DNA from: Spirochaeta isovalerica
GTDB taxonomy: Bacteria > Spirochaetota > Spirochaetia > DSM-2461
Length of the DNA stretch: 64,000 nucleotides
NCBI RefSeq assembly: GCF_014207565.1
Contig: NZ_JACHGJ010000003.1
Coordinates: forward strand, 173,944-237,943
Direction: 5' to 3'
Shown: positions 1-8,312 of the stretch, piece after piece
Numbering within the stretch: position 1 is the stretch's first letter
How the letters are laid out: each line of letters starts with the position of its first letter
Program-made: the position numbers and the translations under genes
The notes under the pieces: model-generated
Seen by the model: only the letters and a program-made list of their open reading frames with translations
Told to the model about the DNA's origin: nothing
The model's database searches: none

Positions 1-1500
1 GAAAAAATCTACCGATTCGATCCGGGAGACCGGGTCCTTGAGGGGCGATATTTTGATGCGGTCATTATCGGCGGCGGGATCATCGGTTGTGCGACGGCCC
101 GGGAATTGGCGCGATATAATATTTCTATTGCTCTTCTGGAGAAGGAAGAGGATCTGGCCATGCAGACTTCCAGCCGGAACGACGGCATGATCCACCCGGG
201 GTTCGCCGCGCATCCGGGAACGAAGAAAGCCCATTACAATGTTCTGGGAAACAGAATGTATACTCAGTGGGCAGAAGAGTTGGGTTTTGAACTGAAACGC
301 CCCGGATCCCTTGTCCTTTTTCCCTCAAAACTGGAAAAATATGTGATTCCCTTAATGAAAAGGCGGGCAAGGCAAAACGGCGTCGACGGGGATTACCGCT
401 ATATATCCCGGAAGAAAGTCTTCGAAATGGAACCCAATGTCACCGAAGATCAGCAGGGCGCTTTCTTTCTTCCCTCTGCGGGGATCATCTCCCCCTATAA
501 AGCGACCATTGCCATGGCGGAAAATGCTGTTCAGAACGGCGCTGAGGTTTTTCTCAATTGCTTTGTCGAATCCTTTGAGATGAGGGAGGGCAGAATCGCC
601 GCTGTCAGGACCGGCAGGGGAACGGTGAAGTGCGGAGCTGTTATCAATTGCGCCGGTAATTTCGCCGATGTCATTGCCGGGCTGGCTGATGACCGCTTTT
701 TCAGTCTTCACGGCCGGAAAGGGACCGAGTGCATTCTCGATCGCAATACGGGGCTGACCCAGCATAGCATCCTTTCCATGCCCCGGCTCATTCAGAAAAA
801 TTCAAAAACCAAAGGCGGCGGTGTCGTTCCCTGTATCGAGGGAAATATTCTGCTGGGGCCTACGGCAGAAGAGCAACCCTGGAGAGAGGATTATTCCACA
901 GACAGGAATAGTTTTACAGAGCTGCTGCAAAAGCTGGACCTCAATAAAAAACTGAGCGGCTCATCGGTCATCACCTATTTTTCAGGGATCCGCCCCGCTT
1001 CCTGGGAGGAGGATTTTATTATTGAACCTTCCCAAAGGGTAGAGAATCTGGTTCACGGAGCGGCCATACAGTCTCCCGGAGTGGCTTCCGCTCCGGCTAT
1101 TGCTGTCGATCTTGCAAAAATGACTGTTGAGATTCTATCCAAAGATAAATCCGTCGGGGAAAGGACGGATTTCGAACCGGTGAGAAAAGCGGCATACCAT
1201 CAGATTGATTCTGTTGAAGAACGGCGGGAAATGGTCGTGAAGAACCCCCTATACGGTAATATCATCTGCCGCTGCGAGACAATCTCGGAGCAGGAGATCC
1301 GCGATGTTCTTCGTGGCCCGCTTCCTGTCACGTCTCTCGATGCAATAAAGAGGCGGATTCGCGCCGGAGCGGGACGGTGTCACGGAGGATTCTGTACACC
1401 CAGAATCATGGAGATCATTTCCGACGAGCTGGGAATCCCCATGGTGGAAATTACCAGAAAAGGAGACAGTTCGCCGGTACTGTCGGGAGAGACAAAATGA
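1..1500 (+). CDS. GlpA-like FAD-dependent glycerol-3-phosphate dehydrogenase (5' partial)
   Basis: The reading frame is open from the first base, so the start codon lies before the window. The dinucleotide-binding motif GGGIIG is visible at bases 70-87 (visible residues 24-29), followed by a DAO-type FAD oxidoreductase fold. The C-terminal 80 or so residues form a BFD-like [2Fe-2S] domain with cysteines at visible residues 423, 425, 460 and 465 (CRC ... GRCHGGFC). This domain order is that of anaerobic glycerol-3-phosphate dehydrogenase subunit A and its relatives, which oxidise glycerol 3-phosphate to dihydroxyacetone phosphate. The stop overlaps the next start (ATGA at 1497), so it heads the visible part of a coupled operon with a second flavoprotein, a DUF1667 protein and a kinase. 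The exact substrate is inferred from context and could be another polyol phosphate. Confidence 0.85.
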   Translation, partial: EKIYRFDPGDRVLEGRYFDAVIIGGGIIGCATARELARYNISIALLEKEEDLAMQTSSRNDGMIHPGFAAHPGTKKAHYNVLGNRMYTQWAEELGFELKRPGSLVLFPSKLEKYVIPLMKRRARQNGVDGDYRYISRKKVFEMEPNVTEDQQGAFFLPSAGIISPYKATIAMAENAVQNGAEVFLNCFVESFEMREGRIAAVRTGRGTVKCGAVINCAGNFADVIAGLADDRFFSLHGRKGTECILDRNTGLTQHSILSMPRLIQKNSKTKGGGVVPCIEGNILLGPTAEEQPWREDYSTDRNSFTELLQKLDLNKKLSGSSVITYFSGIRPASWEEDFIIEPSQRVENLVHGAAIQSPGVASAPAIAVDLAKMTVEILSKDKSVGERTDFEPVRKAAYHQIDSVEERREMVVKNPLYGNIICRCETISEQEIRDVLRGPLPVTSLDAIKRRIRAGAGRCHGGFCTPRIMEIISDELGIPMVEITRKGDSSPVLSGETK

Positions 1501-2489
1501 ACAGGGTCTACGATGTCATTGTTATCGGTGCCGGTCCGGCCGGCATGGCCGCCGCATTGGAGGTCGCAGAAAGAGGGGATTCCGTTCTGATTATTGAGCG
1601 CGAAGACAGACCCGGCGGAATACTGAATCAGTGCATTCATGACGGATTCGGATTGGTCAAATTCAAGGAAAAACTCACCGGACCTGAATATGCGGATCTC
1701 TATGTCGGCAGAGTCGAGAAGGCGGGAATAGAGATTCTGACAAGCACTTTTCTGCTGGAACTGAGAAAGAGGAAGGATCTGTTCCTTATGAAACTGGTCA
1801 GTTCCGAAAAAGGAGTCTTCCCGCTCGAAGGGAAAGCGGTCATTGTCAGCACGGGGTGCCGGGAGCGTTCGGATCGTCAGATTTTCATTCACGGAGACCG
1901 CCCGGCGGGGATTTTTACGGCAGGGCAGGCTCAGGCGTTTATCAATCGTATGGGATATATGCCGGGGAAACGGGCTGTGATTCTGGGGAGCGGGGACATC
2001 GGACTGATTATGGCACGCCGTCTGACTCTCGAAGGAGCCCTGGTTGAAGGAGTTTATGAAATCCAGTCGAAGCCGTCAGGCCTTCAGAGGAATATCAGTC
2101 AGTGCCTCAATGATTTTTCCATTCCCCTTCATCTGGGACGAACCGTGTCCCGGATATTCGGAAAAGGCCGCATTGAAGCGGTGGAAGTCGTCTATGTCGA
2201 CGAGCGGATGAAGCCTGTAACCGGAACGGAAACCATCATCCCCTGCGATTGTCTCATTCTTTCGGTCGGCCTGATACCGGAAATCGATATTCTTAAGGAT
2301 CTGCCCGTGGAACGGGACGGCAGCACGGGAGGGATCGTGACTGATGAACAGATGCAGAGCCCCCATGTTCCGGGACTCTTTTCCTGCGGCAACGCCCATC
2401 ATGTCTACGATCTGGTCGATTACGTTTCAGATAGCGGGGAAGTTGCCGGAGCTGCGGCATCGCAATACGTGAGGGAGGCAACAGCATGA
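1497..2489 (+). CDS. NAD(P)/FAD-dependent oxidoreductase, GlpB-like partner
   Basis: This 330-residue protein starts at the ATG overlapping the upstream stop; the start is supported by an immediate N-terminal FAD motif (VIGAGPAGMAAALEVAERG, about residues 8-26). A second nucleotide-binding motif, ILGSGDIGLIMARRL, lies near residue 160, as in two-dinucleotide pyridine nucleotide-disulphide oxidoreductase folds. The C-terminal segment GLFSCGNAHHVYDLVDYV resembles the FAD-contacting end of this family. No CxxxxC redox-active disulphide is apparent. In many anaerobes this protein sits between a GlpA-like dehydrogenase and a DUF1667 protein, as here, and probably passes electrons from the dehydrogenase to NAD or the quinone pool. 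That role is inference from gene order. Confidence 0.85.
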   Translation: MNRVYDVIVIGAGPAGMAAALEVAERGDSVLIIEREDRPGGILNQCIHDGFGLVKFKEKLTGPEYADLYVGRVEKAGIEILTSTFLLELRKRKDLFLMKLVSSEKGVFPLEGKAVIVSTGCRERSDRQIFIHGDRPAGIFTAGQAQAFINRMGYMPGKRAVILGSGDIGLIMARRLTLEGALVEGVYEIQSKPSGLQRNISQCLNDFSIPLHLGRTVSRIFGKGRIEAVEVVYVDERMKPVTGTETIIPCDCLILSVGLIPEIDILKDLPVERDGSTGGIVTDEQMQSPHVPGLFSCGNAHHVYDLVDYVSDSGEVAGAAASQYVREATA

Positions 2490-2836
2490 AAAGCATGACC
2501 TGTATAGTCTGCCCCAAAGGCTGTTCTCTTTCGATTGAAGAAAAAGAAAAGGGATTTCGTGTCAGCGGCGCGTTGTGTCCACGAGGGGAGGAGTATGCCC
2601 TTCAGGAAATGACCGACCCGAGGCGAACTCTGCAGACCACTATCCGGACAAATCTGCCCGGTTGCAGAAGAGTGGCTGTCCGGACATCGAAAGAAGTCCC
2701 CCTGGGAGAGATCTTTTCCTATATGGATGCCATTAAAGGCGTTATTCTGGAAGAAAAAAAGGAATGCGGTTCCGTCCTGGCCCGGGGGCTCTGCGACAGC
2801 GATGTGGACCTGATTCTGACTGAGAGGTTGTACTGA
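2486..2836 (+). CDS. DUF1667 family cysteine-cluster protein
   Basis: This is a small 116-residue protein with four N-terminal cysteines at residues 6, 9, 13 and 31 (CIVCPKGC and GALCPRG), an arrangement expected to bind an iron-sulphur cluster or zinc. The family (DUF1667) is almost always found beside the two flavoproteins encoded upstream, so it is probably a third subunit or electron-transfer partner of that dehydrogenase. It overlaps both neighbours by ATGA junctions (start at 2486, next start at 2836), which implies translational coupling and near-equal expression. Its biochemical role is not established from sequence. Confidence 0.85.
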   Translation: MKSMTCIVCPKGCSLSIEEKEKGFRVSGALCPRGEEYALQEMTDPRRTLQTTIRTNLPGCRRVAVRTSKEVPLGEIFSYMDAIKGVILEEKKECGSVLARGLCDSDVDLILTERLY

Positions 2837-4395
2837 TGGATAAACTGCTCCTTTCCGTGGACTGCGGAACCCAGAGCCTGAGAACCATTATTTTCGATAG
2901 CAAAGGGAACATAATCGAAAAGGCGAAGATGGAATATGAACCCTATTTCAGCTCCCGCCCCGGCTGGGCGGAGCAGGACGGCGAGCTGTTCTGGAATTCC
3001 CTTGTCGAAGGATGCCGTCTGCTGAAGGAGAAAAACCCCGGAGCTTTCGGAGCCATTGCCGCTGTGGGCATAACGGCCCAGAGGGATACGTGCATCAATC
3101 TGGGAAAGGACGGCAAGCCCCTGCGCCCTGTCATATCGTGGCTCGACAACAGAAAAGCCTCCCGGCAGTGGATTCCCAATCTTCTCTGGAAAATAATCTA
3201 CGGCATTATCGGCATGACTGAGACGATCGCCAAAGTTCAGTGCGAGGGCAAGTCGAACTGGATACGCGAGCACGAGCCGGAGATATGGGAGAAGACCTGG
3301 AAGTACCTCGGGATCTCCGCTTTTCTCAATTTCAGACTGACCGGAGAATTCCGCGATTCCATCGCCTCGACCATAGGCCATTATCCGGTGAATTACAAAA
3401 AACTGCGCTGGGAGAAAGAAGGCGGACAGAACAGCAATCTCTTTCCCGTGGAGAAGGACAAGCTGTGGGAGATTGTCGATCCGGGAACTGTTGTCGGTAC
3501 GATTCACAGAGAAGCGGCGGAGTTGACGGGACTGGCGGCCGGAACGCCCGTTGTCGGCTGCGGCAGCGACAAAGGGTGTGAAACTCTGGGTATGGGCGTA
3601 CTCGATGAGACAAAAGCTTCTCTCAGTTTCGGAACGACAGCAACTGTTCAAACCACTTCGCACCGCTATTACGAACCGGTTCGCTTTATGCCCGCTTATC
3701 CCGCATCGGTTCCCCGCAAATTCAATCCTGAACTGATGATCTACAGGGGGTTCTGGATGATCCGCTGGTTCCGCGACGAGTTCGGATACGAGGAACTGAA
3801 GAAAGCGGAAAAGACGGGACGGATTCCCGAAGAGTATCTCAATGCGCTTCTCGACCAGGTTCCCGCCGGATCTCTCGGGCTTCTGGTTCATCCTTTCTGG
3901 GGAGCAAGTCTGAAAAAACCCTTCGAAAAAGGATCGATGATCGGTTTCGGCGGCGCCCACAAGAAATCCCATATGTACCGCGCTATTCTCGAAGGCCTCG
4001 GTTACGCCCTCAGGGAAGGTCTGGAGAAAATCGAGAAAAAAAGCGGTAAACGGGCGGAGAAGATCATGGTCTCCGGAGGAGCCAGCCAGAGCGACCGGAT
4101 CTGCCAGCTGTCGGCGGATATATTCGGACGAACCATGGTCCGGGGCAGGACCTATGAAACATCGGCTCTGGGAGCGGCGATCAATACAGCCATGGGGATC
4201 GGACTCTACGACTCTTATGAGGAGGCGGTAGAGCATATGGTCCATTATGAGGAAAAGGAATTCCATCCCGATAAGGAGAACAATGCTCTTTATGAGAAAC
4301 TCTATCCCATATTTCTGAAAATCAATCCGCTGCTGGAAAACATATTTGACGAGATTCAGGCTGCCACGGGCTATCCTGAAAAACTCAGCCTTTAA
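2836..4395 (+). CDS. FGGY-family carbohydrate kinase
   Basis: This 519-residue protein begins with the FGGY ATP-binding signature (LLSVDCGTQSLRTIIFD, residues 4-20) and carries the second-domain motif KIMVSGGASQSDRICQL, both typical of ATP-dependent sugar or polyol kinases. Overall it resembles the xylulokinase/fuculokinase side of the family more than classical glycerol kinase. Position in an operon with a GlpA-like dehydrogenase suggests that it phosphorylates the polyol (glycerol or a relative) whose phosphate is then oxidised. It overlaps the DUF1667 stop by one base (TGATG) and is followed after 25 bases by the AGPS-like gene. The substrate cannot be read from the sequence. Confidence 0.85.
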   Translation: MDKLLLSVDCGTQSLRTIIFDSKGNIIEKAKMEYEPYFSSRPGWAEQDGELFWNSLVEGCRLLKEKNPGAFGAIAAVGITAQRDTCINLGKDGKPLRPVISWLDNRKASRQWIPNLLWKIIYGIIGMTETIAKVQCEGKSNWIREHEPEIWEKTWKYLGISAFLNFRLTGEFRDSIASTIGHYPVNYKKLRWEKEGGQNSNLFPVEKDKLWEIVDPGTVVGTIHREAAELTGLAAGTPVVGCGSDKGCETLGMGVLDETKASLSFGTTATVQTTSHRYYEPVRFMPAYPASVPRKFNPELMIYRGFWMIRWFRDEFGYEELKKAEKTGRIPEEYLNALLDQVPAGSLGLLVHPFWGASLKKPFEKGSMIGFGGAHKKSHMYRAILEGLGYALREGLEKIEKKSGKRAEKIMVSGGASQSDRICQLSADIFGRTMVRGRTYETSALGAAINTAMGIGLYDSYEEAVEHMVHYEEKEFHPDKENNALYEKLYPIFLKINPLLENIFDEIQAATGYPEKLSL

Positions 4396-4420
4396 AAAGT
4401 AAAAAAACAGGAGACATGCA

Positions 4421-6169
4421 ATGGCTAACAAAAAACTCACAATGCCGGTCTGGAACAATCAGGCTCCCGAGCCGGGGACTTACCGGTCCATATTCAAATG
4501 GGGAGACCCCGAGGAATTCAAACATCCGAGCGAACAGCTTTTCGACCTGATCCGTTCTGAATTCAATCTTCCTGACAGCCATTTTGAAAAGCCGGAAAAT
4601 GAAGGCTTCGATTTGGTCGAGCTGCCCGATCATCCGTCGCTTCTTGATAGAAAGCATGTCGAAGCTATTGAGAATATTGTCGGCGAGGAGAATATCTCGC
4701 TTTCCGATTACGACCGTCTCAATTACTCCTCGGGTTATGCCATGGAGGAAATTATGGAGATGCGCAGCGGAGAAATCCATGAAATATCCGATCTGGTCGT
4801 TCATCCACGCCATACCGATGATGTCAGGGCTGTTGTCCGCTACTGCAATGAGAACAAAATACCCATTTACGTTTTCGGCGGCGGATCATCTGTCAATTTC
4901 GGCCTCCGTCCGACAAAGGGGGGGATAACACTTGTCATGTGCACTCATATGAACAAAGTGATTGAACTGAACGAGATGGACAAAACCTGTACGGTTCAGG
5001 CGGGAATGATGGGGCCGGCTTACGAATCGGCTCTGAACAACGCGAAAGAGCTGTTCGGAACGAAGAAGAATTACTGCTGCGGCCATTATCCCCAGTCCTT
5101 CGAATATTCTACAGTGGGCGGATGGATCGTCACTCTCGGAGCGGGTCAGCAATCTTCCTATTACGGAGATGCCTACGATATCGTTCTGGGGATGGAGTTC
5201 GTCACTCCCGTCGGAGATATTAAGACCCACAACTTCAGGGCAACGGCCACCGGTCCCAAAGTCAACGATATCCTCAAAGGTTCGGAAGGAACTTACGGCA
5301 TCTGTGTGGAAGTGACCTGCAAAATCTTCTATCATCAGCCGGAAAACTACGTCCCCATGGGATTTATGTTCAAGACATTCGAAGAGGGAATCGCCGCGGC
5401 CAGGGAAATCTCACAGGGTGAGTTCGGCTTTCCCGGAGTCATGCGGATTTCCGATGGCGAGGAGACATCCATGGGACTGAAGCTTTACGGTATCGAAGGA
5501 ACCTGGATGGGCACCGCCATCGACCTTTTCGGCTACAAATCGGGGGAGAGAAGCCTGTTCCTTATGCAGGCGGAAGGGGAGAAAGGGTTCGCCCGCAATG
5601 TGGCGAAAAATATTCGTAAAATCTGCCGGAAACACGGCGCCATGTACCTGACCGGATATCCCATCAAAAAATGGGAGCATGGACGGTATCGCGATCCCTA
5701 TCTGAGAGAGGACCTGGGGGATTACGGACTCATTATCGACACCTTCGAAACATCGGTCAGCTGGAGCAATCTCCACAATCTTCATCAGAAGTTGAGAGAG
5801 TACATCAAGCAGCGCCCGCATACCATGGCTATGTCCCATGCCTCCCACTTCTATTCCGAAGGGACGAATCTTTATATAATATTTTTTACCCATATGGATA
5901 AGCTGGAGGAATACAGACGTTTCCAGAAGGGTATTTTTGAAACGATTGTCGCCAATGGAGGCTCATTGTCGCACCATCACGGGGTCGGCCGGATGATCGC
6001 GCCCTGGATGGAGGAACACCTGGGGAAAGTGCAGCTCGATGTCCTCAAGACCCTGAAGCGCCATTTCGATCCCAACAATATCATGAATCCCGGAGGACAG
6101 ATGGGAGTTGATTACGAAGCCTCGGATCTGAAGGATCATGAGTGGAGGATTGACTGGAAGAAGATGTGA
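4421..6169 (+). CDS. Alkylglycerone-phosphate-synthase-like FAD-binding oxidase
   Basis: This 582-residue flavoprotein of the PCMH/vanillyl-alcohol-oxidase superfamily has an FAD-binding domain at about residues 125-270 (FGGGSSVNFGL, the AGPS-like segment CCGHYPQSFEYSTVGGW) and an FAD-oxidase C-terminal domain. GGSLSHHHGVG places three consecutive histidines at residues 518-520, matching the essential triple histidine of eukaryotic alkyl-dihydroxyacetonephosphate synthase. That enzyme swaps the acyl chain of acyl-DHAP for a fatty alcohol and makes the ether bond of ether lipids. The start is an ATG with GGAG about eight bases upstream. As the last gene of a glycerol-type operon that would produce DHAP, a role in ether-lipid formation is attractive, but a polyol or glycolate-type oxidase remains possible. 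Confidence 0.8.
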   Translation: MANKKLTMPVWNNQAPEPGTYRSIFKWGDPEEFKHPSEQLFDLIRSEFNLPDSHFEKPENEGFDLVELPDHPSLLDRKHVEAIENIVGEENISLSDYDRLNYSSGYAMEEIMEMRSGEIHEISDLVVHPRHTDDVRAVVRYCNENKIPIYVFGGGSSVNFGLRPTKGGITLVMCTHMNKVIELNEMDKTCTVQAGMMGPAYESALNNAKELFGTKKNYCCGHYPQSFEYSTVGGWIVTLGAGQQSSYYGDAYDIVLGMEFVTPVGDIKTHNFRATATGPKVNDILKGSEGTYGICVEVTCKIFYHQPENYVPMGFMFKTFEEGIAAAREISQGEFGFPGVMRISDGEETSMGLKLYGIEGTWMGTAIDLFGYKSGERSLFLMQAEGEKGFARNVAKNIRKICRKHGAMYLTGYPIKKWEHGRYRDPYLREDLGDYGLIIDTFETSVSWSNLHNLHQKLREYIKQRPHTMAMSHASHFYSEGTNLYIIFFTHMDKLEEYRRFQKGIFETIVANGGSLSHHHGVGRMIAPWMEEHLGKVQLDVLKTLKRHFDPNNIMNPGGQMGVDYEASDLKDHEWRIDWKKM

Positions 6170-6199
6170 TGTAAATTCCCTGCTCTCTGTGAGCGGGGG

Positions 6200-6718
6200 C
6201 TATGGGGATTGCATTGCGATATTCTCTTCAATATCCAGAATGCGAGTCAGATAAACAGTCTTATGATCATAGAAATCTTTGGAACGGTACATTTTTCGCA
6301 GCTCATTTCCTGTTACCCATTTGACATCTTGAACCTCAACAGGATCAAAATCGATTTCGGAAGCTCTCCCGTTCCAGGTCGTTTCAAAAACATCCATGAA
6401 GAAATCATCGAAAAAGGTTCGTTCCATAAATCTGAATTCTTCCTGTTTGAAATACAAACCCATTTCCTCTAATGTTTCTCTTTGAACGGCTTCAATATTC
6501 ATTTCTCCGGCAATCGCCGAACCAGCTGTAACTGACCACGGGTCGACATATTCGCGCAAAGGTTTATTTCTTTTTTGAATCAGATACTGCCCTTTATCGT
6601 TTCTGATCCAGTTCGCTACGACCATGTGATATGATCCTTCCGGCACTGTCTCTCCCCGGCTGTGAAGGCCTTCCAGCATATTCCCGGCTTTATCGAATAG
6701 ATCCATTTTTCTATACAA
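6200..6718 (-). CDS. Nudix hydrolase
   Basis: This 172-residue protein has a complete Nudix box at residues 66-88: G-x5-E-x7-REtlEEmGL. The first 30 residues (MDLFDKAGNMLEG...RGETVPEGSYH) resemble the isopentenyl-diphosphate-isomerase/YfcD-type subgroup that precedes the Nudix core, so the substrate may be a diphosphate other than a plain nucleotide. It is the last gene of a minus-strand set (nitrilase, acetyltransferase, Nudix), and its 5' end overlaps the acetyltransferase by about 100 bases in another frame. An internal ATG three codons in (MDLF) is an alternative start. Convergent with the AGPS-like gene. Confidence 0.85.
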   Translation of the reverse strand: MYRKMDLFDKAGNMLEGLHSRGETVPEGSYHMVVANWIRNDKGQYLIQKRNKPLREYVDPWSVTAGSAIAGEMNIEAVQRETLEEMGLYFKQEEFRFMERTFFDDFFMDVFETTWNGRASEIDFDPVEVQDVKWVTGNELRKMYRSKDFYDHKTVYLTRILDIEENIAMQSP

Positions 6719-7224
6719 TTCAACTCCATTAACACGCTGCTCCTCTGGTTTCCATCAGGATCGGTCCAGGAATTTTTATTTCGCTTCACAATTTTAAAAC
6801 CGGCATTGGTGTATAAGCTAACAGCTCGCTTGTTCTCTTCCAATGCTTCCAGAACAATATTTCGGGCCTTTTTTTCGCTTTTAAGATATTGAATGAATGC
6901 TGAAAGAGCATCTTTGCCATATCCCAGTCCCTGTTTATCGCATTCTCCGATTTTGATTCCGATTTCAAAGATATCATCATTATCAGTCTTGTAATTGCAT
7001 TCGCCTATGGCCTTGCTGTTTTCATCCAGGATTATAAATATCTGATGTCGATCATCCAGGTTTGTGATTCTCCTCTGCAAATCTTCCGGGCTGATTCCTA
7101 ATCCTTTTGAATAGCCGACATGTATCATAATTCGTGGATCTGAATACCATCGGGACATATTGAACGAATCTTCGGATTGAGCTTTTCTTAATTGAACTTT
7201 TTCTCCATTAATTATGACATTCAT
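6616..7224 (-). CDS. GNAT family N-acetyltransferase
   Basis: This protein of up to 202 residues has the GNAT core: the acetyl-CoA region around IGIKIGECDKQGLGYGKDALSAFIQYLK and the later NKRAVSLYTNAGFKIVKR segment, typical of RimJ/RimL-like acetyltransferases. The family motif ends near RSSVLMELN, about 30 residues before the stop. The remaining tail is read through the start region of the Nudix gene in a different frame, so either the overlap is real or a small frameshift has lengthened the protein. It starts 19 bases after the nitrilase-like gene and is likely co-transcribed with it. Substrate unknown. Confidence 0.8.
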   Translation of the reverse strand: MNVIINGEKVQLRKAQSEDSFNMSRWYSDPRIMIHVGYSKGLGISPEDLQRRITNLDDRHQIFIILDENSKAIGECNYKTDNDDIFEIGIKIGECDKQGLGYGKDALSAFIQYLKSEKKARNIVLEALEENKRAVSLYTNAGFKIVKRNKNSWTDPDGNQRSSVLMELNCIEKWIYSIKPGICWKAFTAGERQCRKDHITWS

Positions 7225-7243
7225 TTTACTGCCCGGAGAAGGA

Positions 7244-8059
7244 TTAAACCTTTCTGCTATAATAGCTCAGCTGCCCGGTATGCTTTATCCGTCCTTCCTG
7301 CCCGAAGTCCGGCGACATAAAATCTATCTCCCTGACAATTAATGATTCTTTGTTCAAAGGCGCCCTCTCAATAACATATCCATCAGGATTGATTAAACAG
7401 GTCGGCGCTAACTGGTGTTGTGAAATAGAGTTGGCAGATAAGAGATACATGACATTTTCGGCTGCGCGACTGACAAGATGAGATTGAATAACATCAATTT
7501 TATTTTTCTGCTCCTTCGGACCTATATCGGTAAACGATACAAGACAGAGATCGACTTCATCTGCAAAAAGCTCTCTGAAATATTCAGGGAATCTAACTTC
7601 AAAACAGATGCGGATGCCTATTTTTACTCCGTCTATAGAATAAATGCCCGGTTCATCTCCCGGTATGAAATTGTCTGTATCCCATCCCCACAAGGCCCGT
7701 TTATGGTAGCGGTTATATCTTTTCTCATTTGGCGAAATCAGTTGTACTGAATTGAAAGTCCCTTCATCCGAGAAAGTAATCATTCCCAAAGCAATGTACA
7801 TATCATGCTTTTCTGCTAATTTTCTGATTTCCTGGACCGCTTTTTCCTGTTGGATTCTGTCGATTGAATCAATCGATTCAATTTCTACCGGGGGATAGCC
7901 GCAGACCGCGCATTCCTGAGTGAGCAATAATCGGACGTTTTGAGATGCCGCTTCTTCAATGCCTCTCTTAATGCAATGGAGATTCTCATCAATATCACTG
8001 GAAGGGGAAAACTGAAAGGCGCCAACTTTTAAACTTTTGCTATGCATGATTAGTGTCAT
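7244..8059 (-). CDS. Carbon-nitrogen hydrolase (nitrilase superfamily)
   Basis: This 271-residue single-domain protein carries the nitrilase-superfamily Glu-Lys-Cys triad: Glu in LLLTQECAVCG, Lys in RYHKRALWGWD and the nucleophile Cys in IGIRICFEVRFPEY. The family hydrolyses amides and related C-N bonds; this length fits a stand-alone amidase. It is the first gene of a three-gene minus-strand set with an acetyltransferase and a Nudix hydrolase. Two ATGs are possible (8059 and 8047). The AGGA just before the first is too close to serve it but is well placed for the second (MHSKSLKVG), so 8047 may be the true start. Confidence 0.85.
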   Translation of the reverse strand: MTLIMHSKSLKVGAFQFSPSSDIDENLHCIKRGIEEAASQNVRLLLTQECAVCGYPPVEIESIDSIDRIQQEKAVQEIRKLAEKHDMYIALGMITFSDEGTFNSVQLISPNEKRYNRYHKRALWGWDTDNFIPGDEPGIYSIDGVKIGIRICFEVRFPEYFRELFADEVDLCLVSFTDIGPKEQKNKIDVIQSHLVSRAAENVMYLLSANSISQHQLAPTCLINPDGYVIERAPLNKESLIVREIDFMSPDFGQEGRIKHTGQLSYYSRKV

Positions 8060-8273
8060 CCTATATCAGGAATATGATAACAGTTCCCATTGCATAAATC
8101 ATTAATAAAAAAGTTGAAAAATAAAAGAGTTGAGAGCTGAAAATCACTCTAAGAAAAATCCTCTCTGATACACCGAAACCGGAGAATCAGAGACAATTGA
8201 ATATCTCAAATATTCTCTCTCCGTTCACAGGTTTCTCAAGTAATAGTTAATGTGTTTTAACGTGAAAACAAAA

Positions 8274-8303
8274 TTGTAGACAACTGGAAATTTCACTGAT
8301 ACC
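8274..8303 (+). promoter_or_regulatory. Possible leaderless promoter for the TIM-barrel gene
   Basis: TTGTAG (8274-8279) and GATACC (8298-8303) are 18 bases apart, and the -10 ends nine bases before the ATG at 8313. No purine-rich ribosome-binding site precedes that ATG, only a run of eight T. The -10 match is weak. Confidence 0.35.
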
Positions 8304-8312
8304 CTTTTTTTT

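Noticed and set aside
106-1500. Start codon TTG at 106 for the first gene
   Set aside because: The frame is open upstream and the GGGIIG FAD motif lies before it, so 106 is internal to a 5'-truncated gene.
2836-4395. Classical glycerol kinase GlpK
   Set aside because: FGGY motifs fit the xylulokinase/fuculokinase side better; the substrate is left open.
2719-4458. 579-residue open frame on the minus strand
   Set aside because: It is antisense to the FGGY kinase, which has clear family motifs, and has no start signal or family features.
6178-6199. Hairpin CCCTGCTC/GAGCGGGG between AGPS-like and Nudix genes as a terminator
   Set aside because: One mismatch and no T run on either strand.
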